Under the pieces are notes generated by a model, which saw only the letters and a list, made by a program, of their open reading frames with translations, did not search any database and had not been told where the DNA came from. Shown here in pieces: positions 34,822-47,166 of a stretch of 64,000 nucleotides of DNA. Origin of the DNA: Cokeromyces recurvatus (Eukaryota; Mucoromycota; Mucoromycetes; Mucorales; Mucoraceae). The stretch's first letter is position 1; every line of letters begins with the position of its first letter. Position numbers and translations under genes: made by a program. Location: contig NW_026251407.1 in NCBI RefSeq assembly GCF_025118155.1, forward strand, positions 186,001 through 250,000. The letters run 5' to 3'.

Positions 34822-36080
34822 AATACACTTTTTAGCTGGTGTACTTTTGGTGTACTTTTTTGTGGGTGTATTTTTAAGCTGGTGTACTTTTGGTGTACTT
34901 TTTTGTGAGTGTATTTTTTAGCTGGTGTACTTTTGGTGTACTTTTTAATAAGTGTACTTTTTAGCTGGTGTACTTTTGGTGTACTTTTTTGTGAGTGTAT
35001 TTTTAAGCTGGTGTACTTTTGGTGTACTTTTTTGTGGGTGTATTTTTTAGCTGGTGTACTTTTGATGTACTTTTTTGTGGGTGTATTTTTAAGCTGGTGT
35101 ACTTTTGGTGTACTTTTTAATAAGTGTACTTTTTAGCTGGTGTACTTTTGGTGTACTTTTTTGTGAGTGTATTTTTTAGCTGGTGTACTTTTGGTGTACT
35201 TTTTAATAAGTGTACTTTTTAGCTGGTGTACTTTTGGTGTACTTTTTTGTGAGTGTATTTTTAAGCTGGTGTACTTTTGGTGTACTTTTTAATAAGTGTA
35301 TTTTTTAGCTGGTGTACTTTTGGTGTACTTTTTTGTGAGTGTACTTTTTAGCTGGTGTACTTTTGGTGTACTTTTTTGTGGGTGTATTTTTTAGCTGGTG
35401 TACTTTTGATGTACTTTTTTGTGGGTGTATTTTTAAGCTGGTGTACTTTTGGTGTACTTTTTAATAAGTGTATTTTTTAGCTGGTGTACTTTTGGTGTAC
35501 TTTTTTGTGAGTGTATTTTTTAGCTGGTGTACTTTTGGTGTACTTTTTTGTGAGTGTATTTTTAAGCTGGTGTACTTTTGGTGTACTTTTTTGTGGGTGT
35601 ATTTTTTAGCTGGTGTACTTTTGATGTACTTTTTTGTGGGTGTATTTTTTAGCTGGTGTACTTTTGGTGTACTTTTTAATAAGTGTATTTTTTAGCTGGT
35701 GTACTTTTGGTGTACTTTTTTGTGAGTGTATTTTTTAGCTGGTGTACTTTTGGTGTACTTTTTTGTGAGTGTATTTTTAAGCTGGTGTACTTTTGGTGTA
35801 CTTTTTTGTGGGTGTATTTTTTAGCTGGTGTACTTTTGATGTACTTTTTTGTGGGTGTATTTTTAAGCTGGTGTACTTTTGGTGTACTTTTTAATAAGTG
35901 TATTTTTTAGCTGGTGTACTTTTGGTGTACTTTTTTGTGAGTGTATTTTTAAGCTGGTGTACTTTTGGTGTACTTTTTTGTGAGTGTATTTTTAAGCTGG
36001 TGTACTTTTGGTGTACTTTTTTGTGAGTGTATTTTTTAGCTGGTGTACTTTTGGTGTACTTTTTAATAAATGTATTTTTG
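34822..36080. repeat. Minisatellite of about 29 tandem 43-bp units with higher-order structure
   Basis: The unit is roughly AGCTGGTGTACTTTTGGTG plus TACTTTTTTGTGAGTGTATTTTT, itself three related 14-15-bp modules (GGTGTACTTTT, GGTGTACTTTTTT, GTGAGTGTATTTTT). Units differ mainly in the third module: GTGAGTGTATT, GTGGGTGTATT or AATAAGTGTACT. Blocks of five units (215 bp) are duplicated almost exactly; the blocks beginning at 35468 and 35683 are the clearest. ORFs inside (34909-35136, 35468-35695, 35683-35910) merely reflect the repeat. It begins 20 bp after the orphan gene stop. Confidence 0.9.
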
Positions 36081-36246
36081 AGCTAGTCTATTATTTTGTG
36101 AATACGAATTTGTGTAGCATGAAAATTATTACAGGTGACCTTTGTTATTATCAACTTTTACTTTATTTATTTCAGAGAAACTTGTGCCACTTAAAATTAC
36201 ATTCATAATAATAATTTTTATTATGTAATAAGGATATCAACTTCTC

Positions 36247-36467
36247 TTTTTACCACCATATTCTCCATTTTAAATCCAATTGAAGAGTTCTAGTCCAAGT
36301 TAAAAAATGTTGTAAACAGTGATCCCGCCTCAGTCAGACAAAGCACGAAGATCAGCGAACGCATTCGCAATGCATCAGTATGTATCAGCAAAGAAGACTG
36401 TGAAAGTTGGATACGACATTCATTATCGTTCTGGCAAAGGTGCATAGATTGCGAAAAAAGATTGTAA
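36247..36467 (+). pseudogene. C-terminal relic of a second DDE transposase
   Basis: The frame reads FLPPYSPF, then after a one-base shift near 36271 NPIEEF, a TAG where Trp is expected, and SKLKNVVNSDPASVRQS through WIRHSLSFWQRCIDCEK to TAA at 36465-36467. PYSPxLNPIExxWS is the signature around the last catalytic Glu of Tc1/mariner/IS630 DDE enzymes. The sequence differs from the 29.7-kb copy, so it is another family. Only the last 70 or so codons remain; upstream lies the minisatellite. Confidence 0.75.
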
Positions 36468-36499
36468 AAAAAATGAAATCAAGATACTGATTAACTCAA

Positions 36500-36523
36500 A
36501 ACACACACACACACACACACACA
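36500..36523. repeat. AC dinucleotide microsatellite
   Basis: A run of about 12 AC units shortly after the second transposase relic. Confidence 0.9.
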
Positions 36524-36600
36524 GCACATAATATACGTAAGTAATAAAAATAAAACTTTTCAAATTGCTGTCTTAAATGACCTATTTTTCTATTGGTTGT

Positions 36601-36688
36601 CCCATTTTCAAATGAGTGTTCCATTTTCAAAATTGGTGTCCTTTTTTTTTGAAATGGGTCTTTTTGGGTCTTTTTTTTGAAATGGAAC
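36601..36688. repeat. Inverted-repeat cluster, possible transposon terminus
   Basis: CCCATTTTCAAA (36601-36612) and TTCCATTTTCAAAA (36619-36632) are mirrored by TTTGAAATGGG (36648-36658) and TTTGAAATGGAAC (36676-36688). The nested palindrome lies 130 bp beyond the DDE relic and may be the right end of its element. No left partner was found. Confidence 0.4.
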
Positions 36689-38025
36689 AATTTTTTTTTT
36701 GTGGGCCCAACCTATTTTCTTCAGCTGTAATATTAAGAATATTACATTGCCTAGGCTAGATCAAAGGAGATGTAGGAATTAAAATTTTTTGTTAGTCAAA
36801 AAAGAAAAAAAGATCGATAGGGGAAGACGTATTCAATATACTAGATCAACTGTTGCAAATCCAAGTTACCAACTTGGCCAATACAAATTTCAATAATTAA
36901 ATTCTGCTTCGCCACCCTGCCAAAAAAAAGCAAGTATAAATCACAAGTCTTCTACGCCATCTTTTCGGAATAATTAGTTATCGTTATAGTGTATGTAATT
37001 GCAATGTTGATTTTTTTTTTTTTTTTTTTTCTTTTAATTATAACAAGGTGAAATATTTCAAATTGCCTTTATTAAATGCCTATTAGACAGTATGTCATTA
37101 GCCATCTGTGTATAGATTACTATTTGATTCACCTCTGTCATGGCCAGTTTTAAACAAGTACTCACTTGGACTGCTTCGTTAGCTACCATTATGCATTTTA
37201 AGTCTGTTGATTTAAAATGTATGAAGCTAAAGGACAGGTGACTAACGTTTAAGATTGTTATATATCTTGTTCAGCTGCTAGTACTTGCCAGAAGCAACCA
37301 GGTGTTGCCCAGAGTTAACTAGTTGAGGTAGGGAAGATGGTACACCGGAACTTGATATGCTCTCTTGGGTAAATGAGGAAGGTACAGTCTAGCTCGTTTT
37401 AGTCACCAAAAAGAGATACAAGATCTAAAGAAAAATGCTTGGCTGGAATTTGATAGTCAATGAAACAAAGCCTCTATTGGGAAACCTTTTCAAGTAAATA
37501 CAACATAACCCAAAAAGTAGTGTCTGACCTAAATATGGAATAAGTTGTAAGTTTGTTAGTACCATACTGTATTCAAAATACTCACATTGTTTAATAAGAC
37601 GTCTGCTGTATACAGGCTTCAATTAGTAATAGATTCGTTAATGAACATAAATACTCCTCTACCTATGATATAACTTCAATATCCCATCTATCATTTGTAT
37701 CTTTCACTTTAATAAAGATCATTCATATCTTAGACCGTCAAATAATCAGAATATTCATCCGTTTTATTTTAATTGTTTACGAGGCTGCTCACCTTCCCTC
37801 TCGTTCCGGTAAAAAACTTGACCTGCATTACGGGGGTGGCTTCCTCGCCCTGCGGGTTTGGGAAGAACTCAACATTCAATTATTAAAAAAAAAAAAAAAA
37901 AAAAAAAAAGAAATGCCTAAATAGTACATTTATATTGTGTGGTTACATAAAAATATTGTTGATATTTATTGTTTGGAATATGTAATATGAATGTTATGTT
38001 TATAGTTAATGATTTTAAAGAAATT
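36689..38025. other. Intergenic, GC-rich patch beside the Helitron relic
   Basis: Mostly AT-rich without a supported gene. A T tract lies at about 37012-37030 and an A run at about 37885-37909. A GC-rich patch at about 37780-37870 (GGGGGTGGCTTCCTCGCCC) lies about 150 bp past the 3' end of the helicase pseudogene and could belong to the Helitron 3' end, though I could not fix the CTRR terminus. Confidence 0.35.
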
Positions 38026-40441
38026 TTAGCTATTGTTGGATAAAACTTCATTGTACACTACATTTCTAGTATAAGATTTTTCATTGTTATTTCCACTATT
38101 AGAATCAGCATCAATCATAATATTAATAGCAGAAGGCGATTTTACCCTTGACAAAGCAACATAGAGCTGTCCATGACTGAATACATGGTTTGGAAGATAT
38201 AAACCAACACGATCCATAGTCTGTCCTTGAGCTTTGTTAATTATCATTGCAAATGCAAGTCTAACAGAAAATTGAGTCCTTGAAAATGAGAGTGGTAGGA
38301 TAGTCGGCTCATTGCTGCTAAATAATTTAATTTTTGGAATGTACACAACATTACCAATATGAGAGCCTGTTGCAACTAATGCCTCTATTACGTGAGGTAG
38401 AATTGTTCTGACGATCAGGCGAGTACCGTTACAAAGACCTTGCTTTGAGCCGATATTCCGCAACAGCATAATGGGGACACCAATCTTTAACTTCAAAGCA
38501 TGTTAAGGTAGTCCATCTGCTTCTAACGAATTCAAAAACTCAGTTGGAACTGAGAGATCTTCATTTTCAATTATAGGTGCATCAGCACTGAAAGAGATTG
38601 TAGCTTCACCAGGAAAAACGTCGAATATCAAATCATTAATAACAGCTACATCTTTGTTTGTGGTGGATAATACCGCAGAATTGATAAGAGATGCTGTAGA
38701 AAATTGTTGGGGAAATTGATACAGTCCAGGGTACATTGCTTGCAAAAGATGGATCAAGTTGTTACCTCTGATAATCATACTGTTTGGGATCTCAATGAGA
38801 CCCGTATCAAATATCTCAGGAGGTTCGTCACCCAAATTAATCTTGTGAGTGTCTACTCTACCATCTCCTATAGCCAGAAGGTTCGTAGCAAATGCATTTT
38901 ATTTAGAAGCCAAAGCTGTGTTATTTGAAAATAATGTTTGCTGAACACGCATGTTGGTACAAAGTCGTAAAACTTGAACATGGCTCCAAAGGTATGAACG
39001 ATTAATGCATTGATTAACAATTTGTGATCGTGAACCTTTAGGAACAACAGGCAAAATTTGACGAAAGTCGCCACTAAAAACCAAAAGCCGACCACCAAAA
39101 GGGATATTCTTCAATTGTGGATCTACAAACTTTGCTATGTCTTTAAGGGACCTGTCGAGAGCTTCAAAAATGTCTTTACTGGTCATTGAAGACTCATCCC
39201 ATAAAATTAATTTTGTTTGCATCAAAAGATCAGCAGTTGGTGAGTTTGGTTTGATATTACACATACTGTCAGGATCAACATTAAGGGGAATTTTAAACAC
39301 GGAATGTGATGTCCTACCACCCTCAAGTAACAGAGATGCAGTGCCACTTGAGGCTACTGCTACAGCAATTTTACCTTCTCGTCTTACCCTATTCAATAAA
39401 GCATTAAACAGAAAGGTTTTTCCAGTTCCACCGGGGCCATCAACAAAAAATACTCTCCCACATGACGAAGGCAGCGAATCATCTGAATCAACCATAGCAA
39501 CAATAGTATCATAAACCAGCTGTTGATCAGGGCTAAAATTTAACTGGGCATTTACTGGCCTTAATTGTGCTTCTACAATTAGTCGCTGATGCTCCCTTAA
39601 AATCCTTGGGATGTTAGGATCAACAGCATTAGCTCTTGTATCAACTGGAGGTATGACAAACCCAACGTGATCAGAGAAATCCAGGTTGTAATGCTCAAGT
39701 AGCTGATCATAGATCTCCAGCAAGCGTCTGAATGTCTATTGCCGGACTCTGAAGCTCAGGATTACTACGGAGACTATGTAGCAGATCATCTGAAAATTGT
39801 TGCTTGAATTGCTCAAACAGTTGAAAAGGATTGGCTGGGAAGCAAAAAGCAATTATTACGCAAAAGAGACCACGCAATGAAGATGCACTTTGGAAAGTTG
39901 CAGCTTCTTCTAAACAAAGTACCTATTGATTATCAAGTTCTAAGAGACCCAAAGCCATTGCAGCCTCTTGGTAGGTAGCATACTCAATGTCATTTACTGT
40001 TCGTAAATCAGTAAAACTGGTAGCACCTCTCACATGGTAAAGAAGCATAAGCAGATGGTACTTTTCTGTTTCTCTGGGCGACACGGTAAACACACGGCCT
40101 ATAGTATCCGAGAATCCTCTTTGTCTAGGTACCCATCTTCTTGGTTTATCTGACGATTTCCATCTGAAATGCTCAGGAAAATTGGGATATAAAATAGTGC
40201 GAGCAAATTCATTAACACGATTAATTTTGAACCAAGCTGTCAAAGTAGTCTCCTGCATTGTAGCATTCTCAAGAACCTCATTAAGATCATCAGTTTCATC
40301 AAAATAAACTTGCTGCTCATTTTCAAGATGCACTTGCAACCTTTTACTGGCAGGATACTCCTTGTAAGGGCTACCTTGAATTCTAAATGTATAACTACCA
40401 GATGTTTGGTTGACTAATTCCTTGTCAAGCTTTACACCCAT
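38026..40441 (-). pseudogene. Helitron-type PIF1-like helicase, decayed
   Basis: Read on the minus strand from 40441: an N-terminal Helitron segment (QGSPYKEYPASKRLQVHLEN, then FKINRVNEFARTILYPNFPE), followed by the helicase with Walker A GPGGTGKTF, Walker B ILWDESSM, GGRLLVFSGDFRQILPV, and the C-terminal IINKAQGQTMDRVGLYL and YVALSRVKSP motifs. Lesions: TAG in frame at about 39923-39925, a frame change near 39730, TAA near 38897 (NNTALASK, then NAFATN), and TAA near 38503 (ADGLP, then HALKLKIG). The upstream Rep (HUH) nickase domain is not present in the window, so the copy is 5'-truncated or lost it. PIF1 housekeeping helicases share the motifs, but the segment before the helicase is Helitron-like. 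It cannot encode a working enzyme. Confidence 0.85.
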
Positions 40442-42428
40442 AATGATTCTAAATGATGTAAATAATAATTTTATTAAAATCTATCTATAAAAGTAATTCT
40501 TTGATGCTTTACAATATTATATAATTTGGTGATCCTTTAGTAACTCTTGTTATATTTGTTTTATGCAATATGGTTTATAAATTTTTATAATTGATTTTAT
40601 AGAATATAATACACATTTGTGTAATATCCTTAGATTTGAGTTTGAAGAGAGAGTTTTCTTGTTGGATAAGAAATAAATAACAATTATAAAGTTTTTAATA
40701 AAGAAAAAAATAATAGAAAAGTTATCAGGTATTTATACTAATTCGCGTTTGCTGTTGATAATATATATGGAAATAATATGTATGTCTAACTGGTTGTTGT
40801 AAAAGAGAGCTTAGCTGTTATTTACCAATAATAAGAGGAAAACTAATAATAGACTGGAGGACAAATAAAAGTGAGAAATTCGTGCATTGACCACTTAGGG
40901 TAAACTTAAACGTTTACAATTTGACCATAAAATAAATTTTGTACACATTTGAAGACTTCTTTTGTGACCATAAAATAAATAACTTTTAGCAAGTTTTACA
41001 AAACGGAAGTATTTTAATTAATAGATTTTATTTTTTATTCAAGGTTGCCAACAAGAATATTCATTAATACAGGTTCTATATTAACGTCTATAGTACACAT
41101 GTATTAGTCTCGAGTTTCATAGGGTATAATTTCCCAAATCTAGGTCTCTTTGAATTCAATTCCTAGCTTCTGCCATCATTTTTTGTAAGAGATACAGAAA
41201 TACTGCTCTTTTCATCAAGACTTGCGATAATATGTCTGTCATTATGTAAATCGTATACAAATGACCAAATTTTGTTTAATAACTTCAAAGAGCATCTGCA
41301 GCAAAGAAAACAAGAGCAAAGGTGTAGGTATTAGAAAGTCGGATTAAAGCATATTAGTCAATTATTTTATTTTTGTAAAAATACTCAACATCATAGATAT
41401 ATGATCCAGAAATAATTGTGTAATTGAATATAACAGTCATAATCTTATTGAATTCTTATTATTACATAATACAATGTACATAATTATTATTAAATGCTCA
41501 ATGACTGCTATTAAAACTGAATGTTGTAGAATGAATATGATGCTGTGAAGTACAATACACTAGTTTTATTTGAATAACCTTTTTATTATTTTATAAATGA
41601 TTTTATTAACTTGGTTGTAAAGACGACTACAATCATAACCAATCTGATAAATATATATAGTATATCTTGCAAAACCCTCTTGCAGCTGCTCTGGTATTGA
41701 CTGGATAGATAATTTGAAAATTGCCATTCTTTTTTGTAAACGTAGAATACATAAAGTAAGCCTCTGTTCTTTTTTAATACATTAAACAAACTGAATTATG
41801 GGATCTGATACTTCCATTTATCGTGCCTTAATATCTGATATTAGAGTATTACTTGATATGAATAGGATGGTGTACATGAGTATTTTAATAAGAATAATAA
41901 AGATGATTTCTTTTATTTCATATTAATATCTATAAATGAATAAACATATAAAAGTATATCTTTTGTAGAGCTGATGACGGTAGTAGTGATAAGTGTGGCT
42001 GTCAAATGTAGTGAATAATTAGCCTTTTTTTTTTTGATAGTTCGAGGTTCTTGCTGTAACAGAACTAATAAATAGATTACTCAAGTCTTGTAAAAGATAT
42101 ACTAGTAAGGAAAAAAAGAATATTATTTAGGAGTTCTATTCATAAACAATATTATTTATTACTGAACATATATAAAATGAAAGACTATTTAGTTGTCGAA
42201 CCGTTTAACAAAGTAATGTTTCTTAAAAATGCTATAAAAAGGAAAACATTCGAGAATATTATGCATTATTAGTATTTGTTTAAAAGGCGCATAAACTATA
42301 TTATGCTGTCAAATAAACAATAAAACTTTAGACTATCAGTTTTTTTTGGTTTTTTTGGTTTTTTTGGTTTTTATAAAAAAATACATCATTATTATTATAT
42401 ATGACAAAAAAAAGGGTAAAAAAAAATA
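40442..42428. other. Intergenic, no gene seen
   Basis: Two kilobases of AT-rich sequence between the Helitron relic and sorting nexin. A minus-strand stretch at about 41163-41280 reads NKIWSFVYDLHNDRHIIASL and continues with normal composition to a stop; it may be a coding scrap of unknown origin. GGTTTTTTT is repeated three times at about 42348-42372. Confidence 0.35.
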
Positions 42429-43121
42429 TTAATAGTTGTAATTATCACGGGAGAAATTAGGATCTTGAATAAAAGCGGCAAGTACTTTACTACCAGTTTG
42501 TAACAAAGGATGTCCGGCAACACTACAGCAATAAACATGAATTTGTTAAAATACATTTATTTATTTTACCCTTTTTTTTTTCTTCCTTTCTTTCTTTTTA
42601 TGTATAGACTTACATTTGTAAGAATCTTTCTAAACCTTCTCGACGTTGTTCAATGACCTCATCTGAAAATCTGTTTGTGAAGACTTTACCAGGTAAAGGA
42701 GGGATATTAACTCTTGTAGATTCACGTTCTAAAACATCTCTAAACCACTCAAAATCACTATATCTTCTACGAACTGCAGATTGTTTCAACTTGAATGCTG
42801 GAATGTTGGTCTAAAAATTGGATTGTTATTTAGTTTTCTATTACTTTTATAATTATTATTATTATTATTCTCCTAATATATTTACTCTACAGATGATTTC
42901 GTAGTCAGTATACATTTTACGTCCAAAGCCTATAATAGGATGTTTATATACATGTTTGCAATTCAACTTTAAATAGACATTTTACCATGTGTTTGAGGAT
43001 TTTTTACTTCAATTTCTAAAAAGTTTTCAGGAATACCATAACGTTCTTCAACTGTTTGATCTCGAGTTGAAGCACCTGTCATAGATTGAAAGGATTGAAA
43101 TTTGTGCTGCCCTGTTGACAT
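42429..43121 (-). CDS. SNX3: Sorting nexin 3 / Grd19 (PX domain)
   Basis: Four exons (43121-42986, 42929-42886, 42810-42614, 42522-42429) give 156 residues, about the family length (around 160). Nearly the whole protein is a PX domain: [38 protein letters not shown], then [13 protein letters not shown] with the PI3P-binding Arg, IPPLPGK, and [18 protein letters not shown]. It binds PI3P on endosomes and works with retromer in cargo retrieval to the Golgi. The splice choices recreate the PX domain without gaps. Upstream of the start lies an open promoter of about 370 bp shared in the same direction with TRM1's 3' end. Confidence 0.93.
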
Positions 43122-43489
43122 ATTTATTTATTTTGTATTTTATAGAATAAAAAAGAAATGTGCACGAATGTAATTAAAAAATGAGTGTTTTATTATTAGT
43201 CACTCAATTTCACTCTCAGTGATGCAAAGAGGAGAGAATTTATTATTCCTGCATTTTATATAAAGTCAATCAGATTTATCTCCCAATTTAAATAAAACTT
43301 GACAAACTGAAATCATAGTTGATTTAGTAGTGCAAAGATTGCACAGAATAATATATTATAAAAGCAACATTACTTTATATCTAATATGTGTCCTGATTAT
43401 AAAAGTAAACAAAGTAAATAGTAAATAAATAAAAAAATAAAAAAAAGCACGGAATCAAGCTAATATATTAACACGTTAAAATGCTTTTA

Positions 43490-45328
43490 TTAGAATACTT
43501 GTTCGTCTGTCTTTCTTTTTTGACCAGCTCTAGCTTTAGGGCCCCAGTTAGGAGTAGGGTTTACTTGATAGCGTACTAAATGTTCATGCTTTGATTCAGG
43601 CATTGCTTTAGGATGTCTTGTGAAATCAACTTCAATTGTTGGCTCCTTAGCAAGAATCCTCCTTGCTGGTGAATTTTCTGCAATATTATTCATGACTACA
43701 GGATGCTTTTTAACCCAAGCTCGCATAATATCCCACATAACAGAGGGTGGCGCATTTGTCTTGATGGATTGCTTAGCTGCATGTGAAGCAGATACTTGAT
43801 AACCCGCATTTAAAATAGCAGAATAGAGATCCATCATTGGAATAGTATTACAATGTACTGTACTGCACAATCTGGCAAGAGTCCAATAAAAGGGAACATG
43901 TATTTCTTCTTTAATAACTGATAACATACCCTTCATTCGTGCAGAGGTGCCGTAATTTGTTTCATTCTCTTTCACATGTTGAAGCATCCTGGCAACAAAT
44001 TCATCATCATGAATTTTATCCCCCCAAACGGGTCCACCAATATGATGCGTACTACTGCAATGCTCACAGAAAGTGTTGACGGTTGGACCTGAACCAGGTG
44101 TATGTCTTTCAGCACCATTCTCTTTTAATGAAACCTTACCAAGTGACTGAGTAGAATAAGCATGACAACCAGAGCATTCATATGCAATTGCCATTCGACT
44201 AGCTGATTTCTTTACTCCTTGAGGTGATGTGTATACACGCACAAAGACACGTAAATAAAAATCAATACTACATGACAAAAGGGGTACAATATGTCTCTTA
44301 TATCGACCAGCTGAAGTCTGTAACATTTGTAAAACTAAACGAAGAGCTATTTCATGTGGAAACATGTTTTTCAAAGGCATACCACCATATTTACCAAAAC
44401 TTTTTTTTTTTGCAAAAGAAAAAAAAATTAAAAAAAAGTCGACATAATAACAATAAAATAATTACTTACCAAGTTTCAGGATGCATTGCACCTGTCAAGA
44501 TAGCAAGATCAGTACATGTAACACATAATAGACCCCCTTCTGACACTGCTTGAACAGCTCCATCAACAAAAGGTGCAGCACTACCGTAAGGATCTAAATC
44601 TATCACATCATATTTTTCATTTGTGCCTACTGTATCATACATAACACGCATAGCATCGCCATGATTGGGTTTCACGAGATCTTCAGTTAGACCATTATAC
44701 TTTACATTACGCTTAATAGCTTGTATAGCGTCTTCTTCAATATCATTGCATACTACTTGTTTTAACTTTGGGATTTCTTTTGCATATCGAATCGATCTCA
44801 ACCCACTAGCTGCAAGCGCTTCAAGAATTGTGAAATTATTGGAATTTTTGACTGCATCTATTTTCTAATTAATCAAAGACATTTTAGTGAAACTTTTTAT
44901 TTCAATTTTTTTTTTTTTTTTTTTTTAGTTCCAAATGTCAATAGTTACTTCCTGAAGTATATTTTTTGATTTTTCATCTAATGAATAATTGGATGTTAAT
45001 AATAATAATAAAAAACTAGATCAAACATTTATAACTACGTTTAATCACCTTTTGCCCTGGCAAGCTTTTTTTCTAAACGTTCAGCCTTTTCTTGGTTGAA
45101 TATTTCACTCCAAGTACGTATGGCAGCGATCGACATGTCACGATTAAACTGTTGAACGGGATTATAAAATACTTCATTCTTTTTAGGGAAAAGAATAGTT
45201 GCTTTCCCTTCAGTTACAGTATGAAATTGAGTAATGTCTATTTCTGATGATTGTGATGTTGTAGACATGATTCGTTTATTCGCTCTTTTACTATTTTGGT
45301 TTATAGTACGCAATAAACTTTTTATCAT
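43490..45328 (-). CDS. TRM1: tRNA (guanine26-N2)-dimethyltransferase
   Basis: Four exons (45328-45049, 44977-44949, 44864-44470, 44399-43490) give 537 residues. The N-terminal signature [27 protein letters not shown] is followed by the SAM fold: [26 protein letters not shown], and the catalytic [15 protein letters not shown]. Zinc-binding Cys residues sit in YECSGCHA and TFCEHCSS, preceding [13 protein letters not shown]. It methylates G26 of most tRNAs twice. The first 20 residues are basic and free of acidic residues ([20 protein letters not shown]) and precede a second Met at 45268; yeast TRM1 uses alternative starts for mitochondrial and nuclear forms, and the same is likely here. The 29-nt second exon was needed to link ARAK to [10 protein letters not shown]. 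Confidence 0.94.
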
Positions 45329-46528
45329 TAAAAAAAAAAGTTTTTGTTTTTTACAGAAATTTCAATAGACGGGAAATAGTGTGACTATTTTTTTGTTATA
45401 AGGGTAGAAGCATTAATAAAAAAAAAGGATTGTTTTGAAGCTTATATTCAAGTAAACTTGTCCATATACACATATTTATAATTGAAGCAAAAGATATAAG
45501 TAATTACTACATGTACAAATACTATTTTTATTTTATATTTAGTGTATTTACATATTGTAATATTCATTTACTTCATTAAAATAATGGGAAATCTAGTAAC
45601 ATAATAAAGATCTTATTATAAGCTTTGATAATCATTCTATCACACTGTTAAACTGGGTGTCTGTTGCTATTAACTAAAAAGAAAATAAGGGTATATTCAA
45701 TCAAATTCATCAAAAGAAACATTGATACAACTTGACTAATATTTCGTTTACTTTGCTGCACTAACTTACTTGCTTTCTAACGTTTGACTTGTTTTATTCA
45801 ATTATCCTTAATATAAAAATGTTAATTATTGTAAAAAGATGGAGCTAATAGTTATGAAGATTAATCTACAAAACGTATATTTTGATTTATTGAAAAAGGT
45901 AAATACAATAAAATATATAACAATTTGTGGAGTAAGTTCGATAAAAGGGATATAAAGGTTCAGGTAAACAAGCACATTAATCATGTTATTTGCTATATTC
46001 AAGCGCTTTAAGATAGTCAACTTCAATACGAAATAAAATAAGGACTAGTTTGAAATTGCTTATATTAGAATCATACTCTTCTTATTTATATAATATTGAA
46101 TCAAATCATTTATTCACTGATTTATAAGCCTATAGCAGCTTTATAGAGTTGATGGCTATATATTACTAAAATATTTGGTAATGTATTTGCATCTATCTTG
46201 TCAGCAAATACTCTAAAAATACAGTAAACTTACTAAGCATAAGATTGTTATTAGTTAAAAGGGAATCCCTATGATTTCAAATGCGTCCATAAATGCTTGC
46301 AATTTTTAAAGTATTGAAGCTGCTATTCTAGAGCCTAAATATTATTTATTGTAAAACCAAATAGTCTAAGTATAATATGATATTAAAGACTTTAGAGTTA
46401 ATCATTTCATCCCCTTTCGCTATATAACTGAAGCTAGTACATAATTGCAAACAGAAATAATTCATTTATTATTAACAGGGATCTAGCTAGTCTTTCTATC
46501 ATGAATAATTTTATTTTCTAATCCTATT
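45329..46528. other. Intergenic, no gene seen
   Basis: About 1.2 kb of AT-rich sequence upstream of TRM1 and downstream of PTRHD1. A minus ORF at 45826-46026 is hydrophobic, AT-driven and unsupported. Confidence 0.5.
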
Positions 46529-47166
46529 TTAGCGATATAAAGAGCAACACTTTCTGAATGCTTCTAATACTTCAGGGCTTCTAGAACGTAATGGAGCTGT
46601 TGCTAATGCAGTTGGAATATTTTCTGGTTGTTCTATCCATTTTTTAAAAGGGACATTATGAATTTGAAGAACTTCGGCTAGTTTTTCTAACGATCCTTCG
46701 TTTTTTGTCTTTTTTTCAAAGATAAAGCATTACTTTTTTTTTAGTATTTTCCTTTTTATAAATAGCTATTATTTCTGTACCTCTAATACAACTTTGTGCA
46801 TATTATCCAAATCCTCAAGGTACGCTTTTGTGTTTTCATCTTCACGTGTGATATGTAAGATGGCAGTAGCAGCATGACATGCTTGTGTCATAACACTATA
46901 CAAATAAAAAACATAAACTTAAGTATAAATATTAAAAAGTAATAGAGATATGTTTACGCATATAAGACTGAAAGCATCTTAATTACTCTCTCATTACCTG
47001 CCAGCTGGCCATTGAAGCTTCTAAATTATATGAAAAAAAAAACAAATGCTATATAAAAAAAATTGGATATAAAATATATACATGTATATATTGGCCGAAA
47101 GCTTACTTTTGCAAGGTCCTTTCGGACAACAATGAACATAGTTAAGGGCTCGAGAGCTGATGCCAT
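46529..47166 (-). CDS. PTRHD1-type peptidyl-tRNA hydrolase (PTH2 superfamily)
   Basis: Four exons (47166-47107, 47020-46998, 46895-46781, 46708-46529) give 125 residues, close to PTRHD1 length. The start is MASALEPLTMFIVVRKDL, then the characteristic WPAG, VMTQACHAATAILH (PTH2 active-site helix), LDNMHKVVLE, and the conserved VPFKKWIEQPENIPTALA near the C terminus. PTH2 enzymes release peptides from peptidyl-tRNA; PTRHD1 members are divergent and their activity is less certain. The very short 23-nt second exon encodes KLQWPAG and was required to restore the WPAG motif. It faces the DAD3 gene head to head. Confidence 0.85.

Noticed and set aside
34909..35910. Cys/Phe/Val-rich ORFs of 75 codons
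   Set aside because: They are translations of the 43-bp minisatellite and recur with its period.
39137..39514. 125-codon ORF antisense to the Helitron helicase
   Set aside because: Shadow frame of the helicase coding sequence.
42340..42374. GGTTTTTTT repeats as a telomere-like array
   Set aside because: Only three units and not the TTAGGG type expected; inside a chromosome arm.
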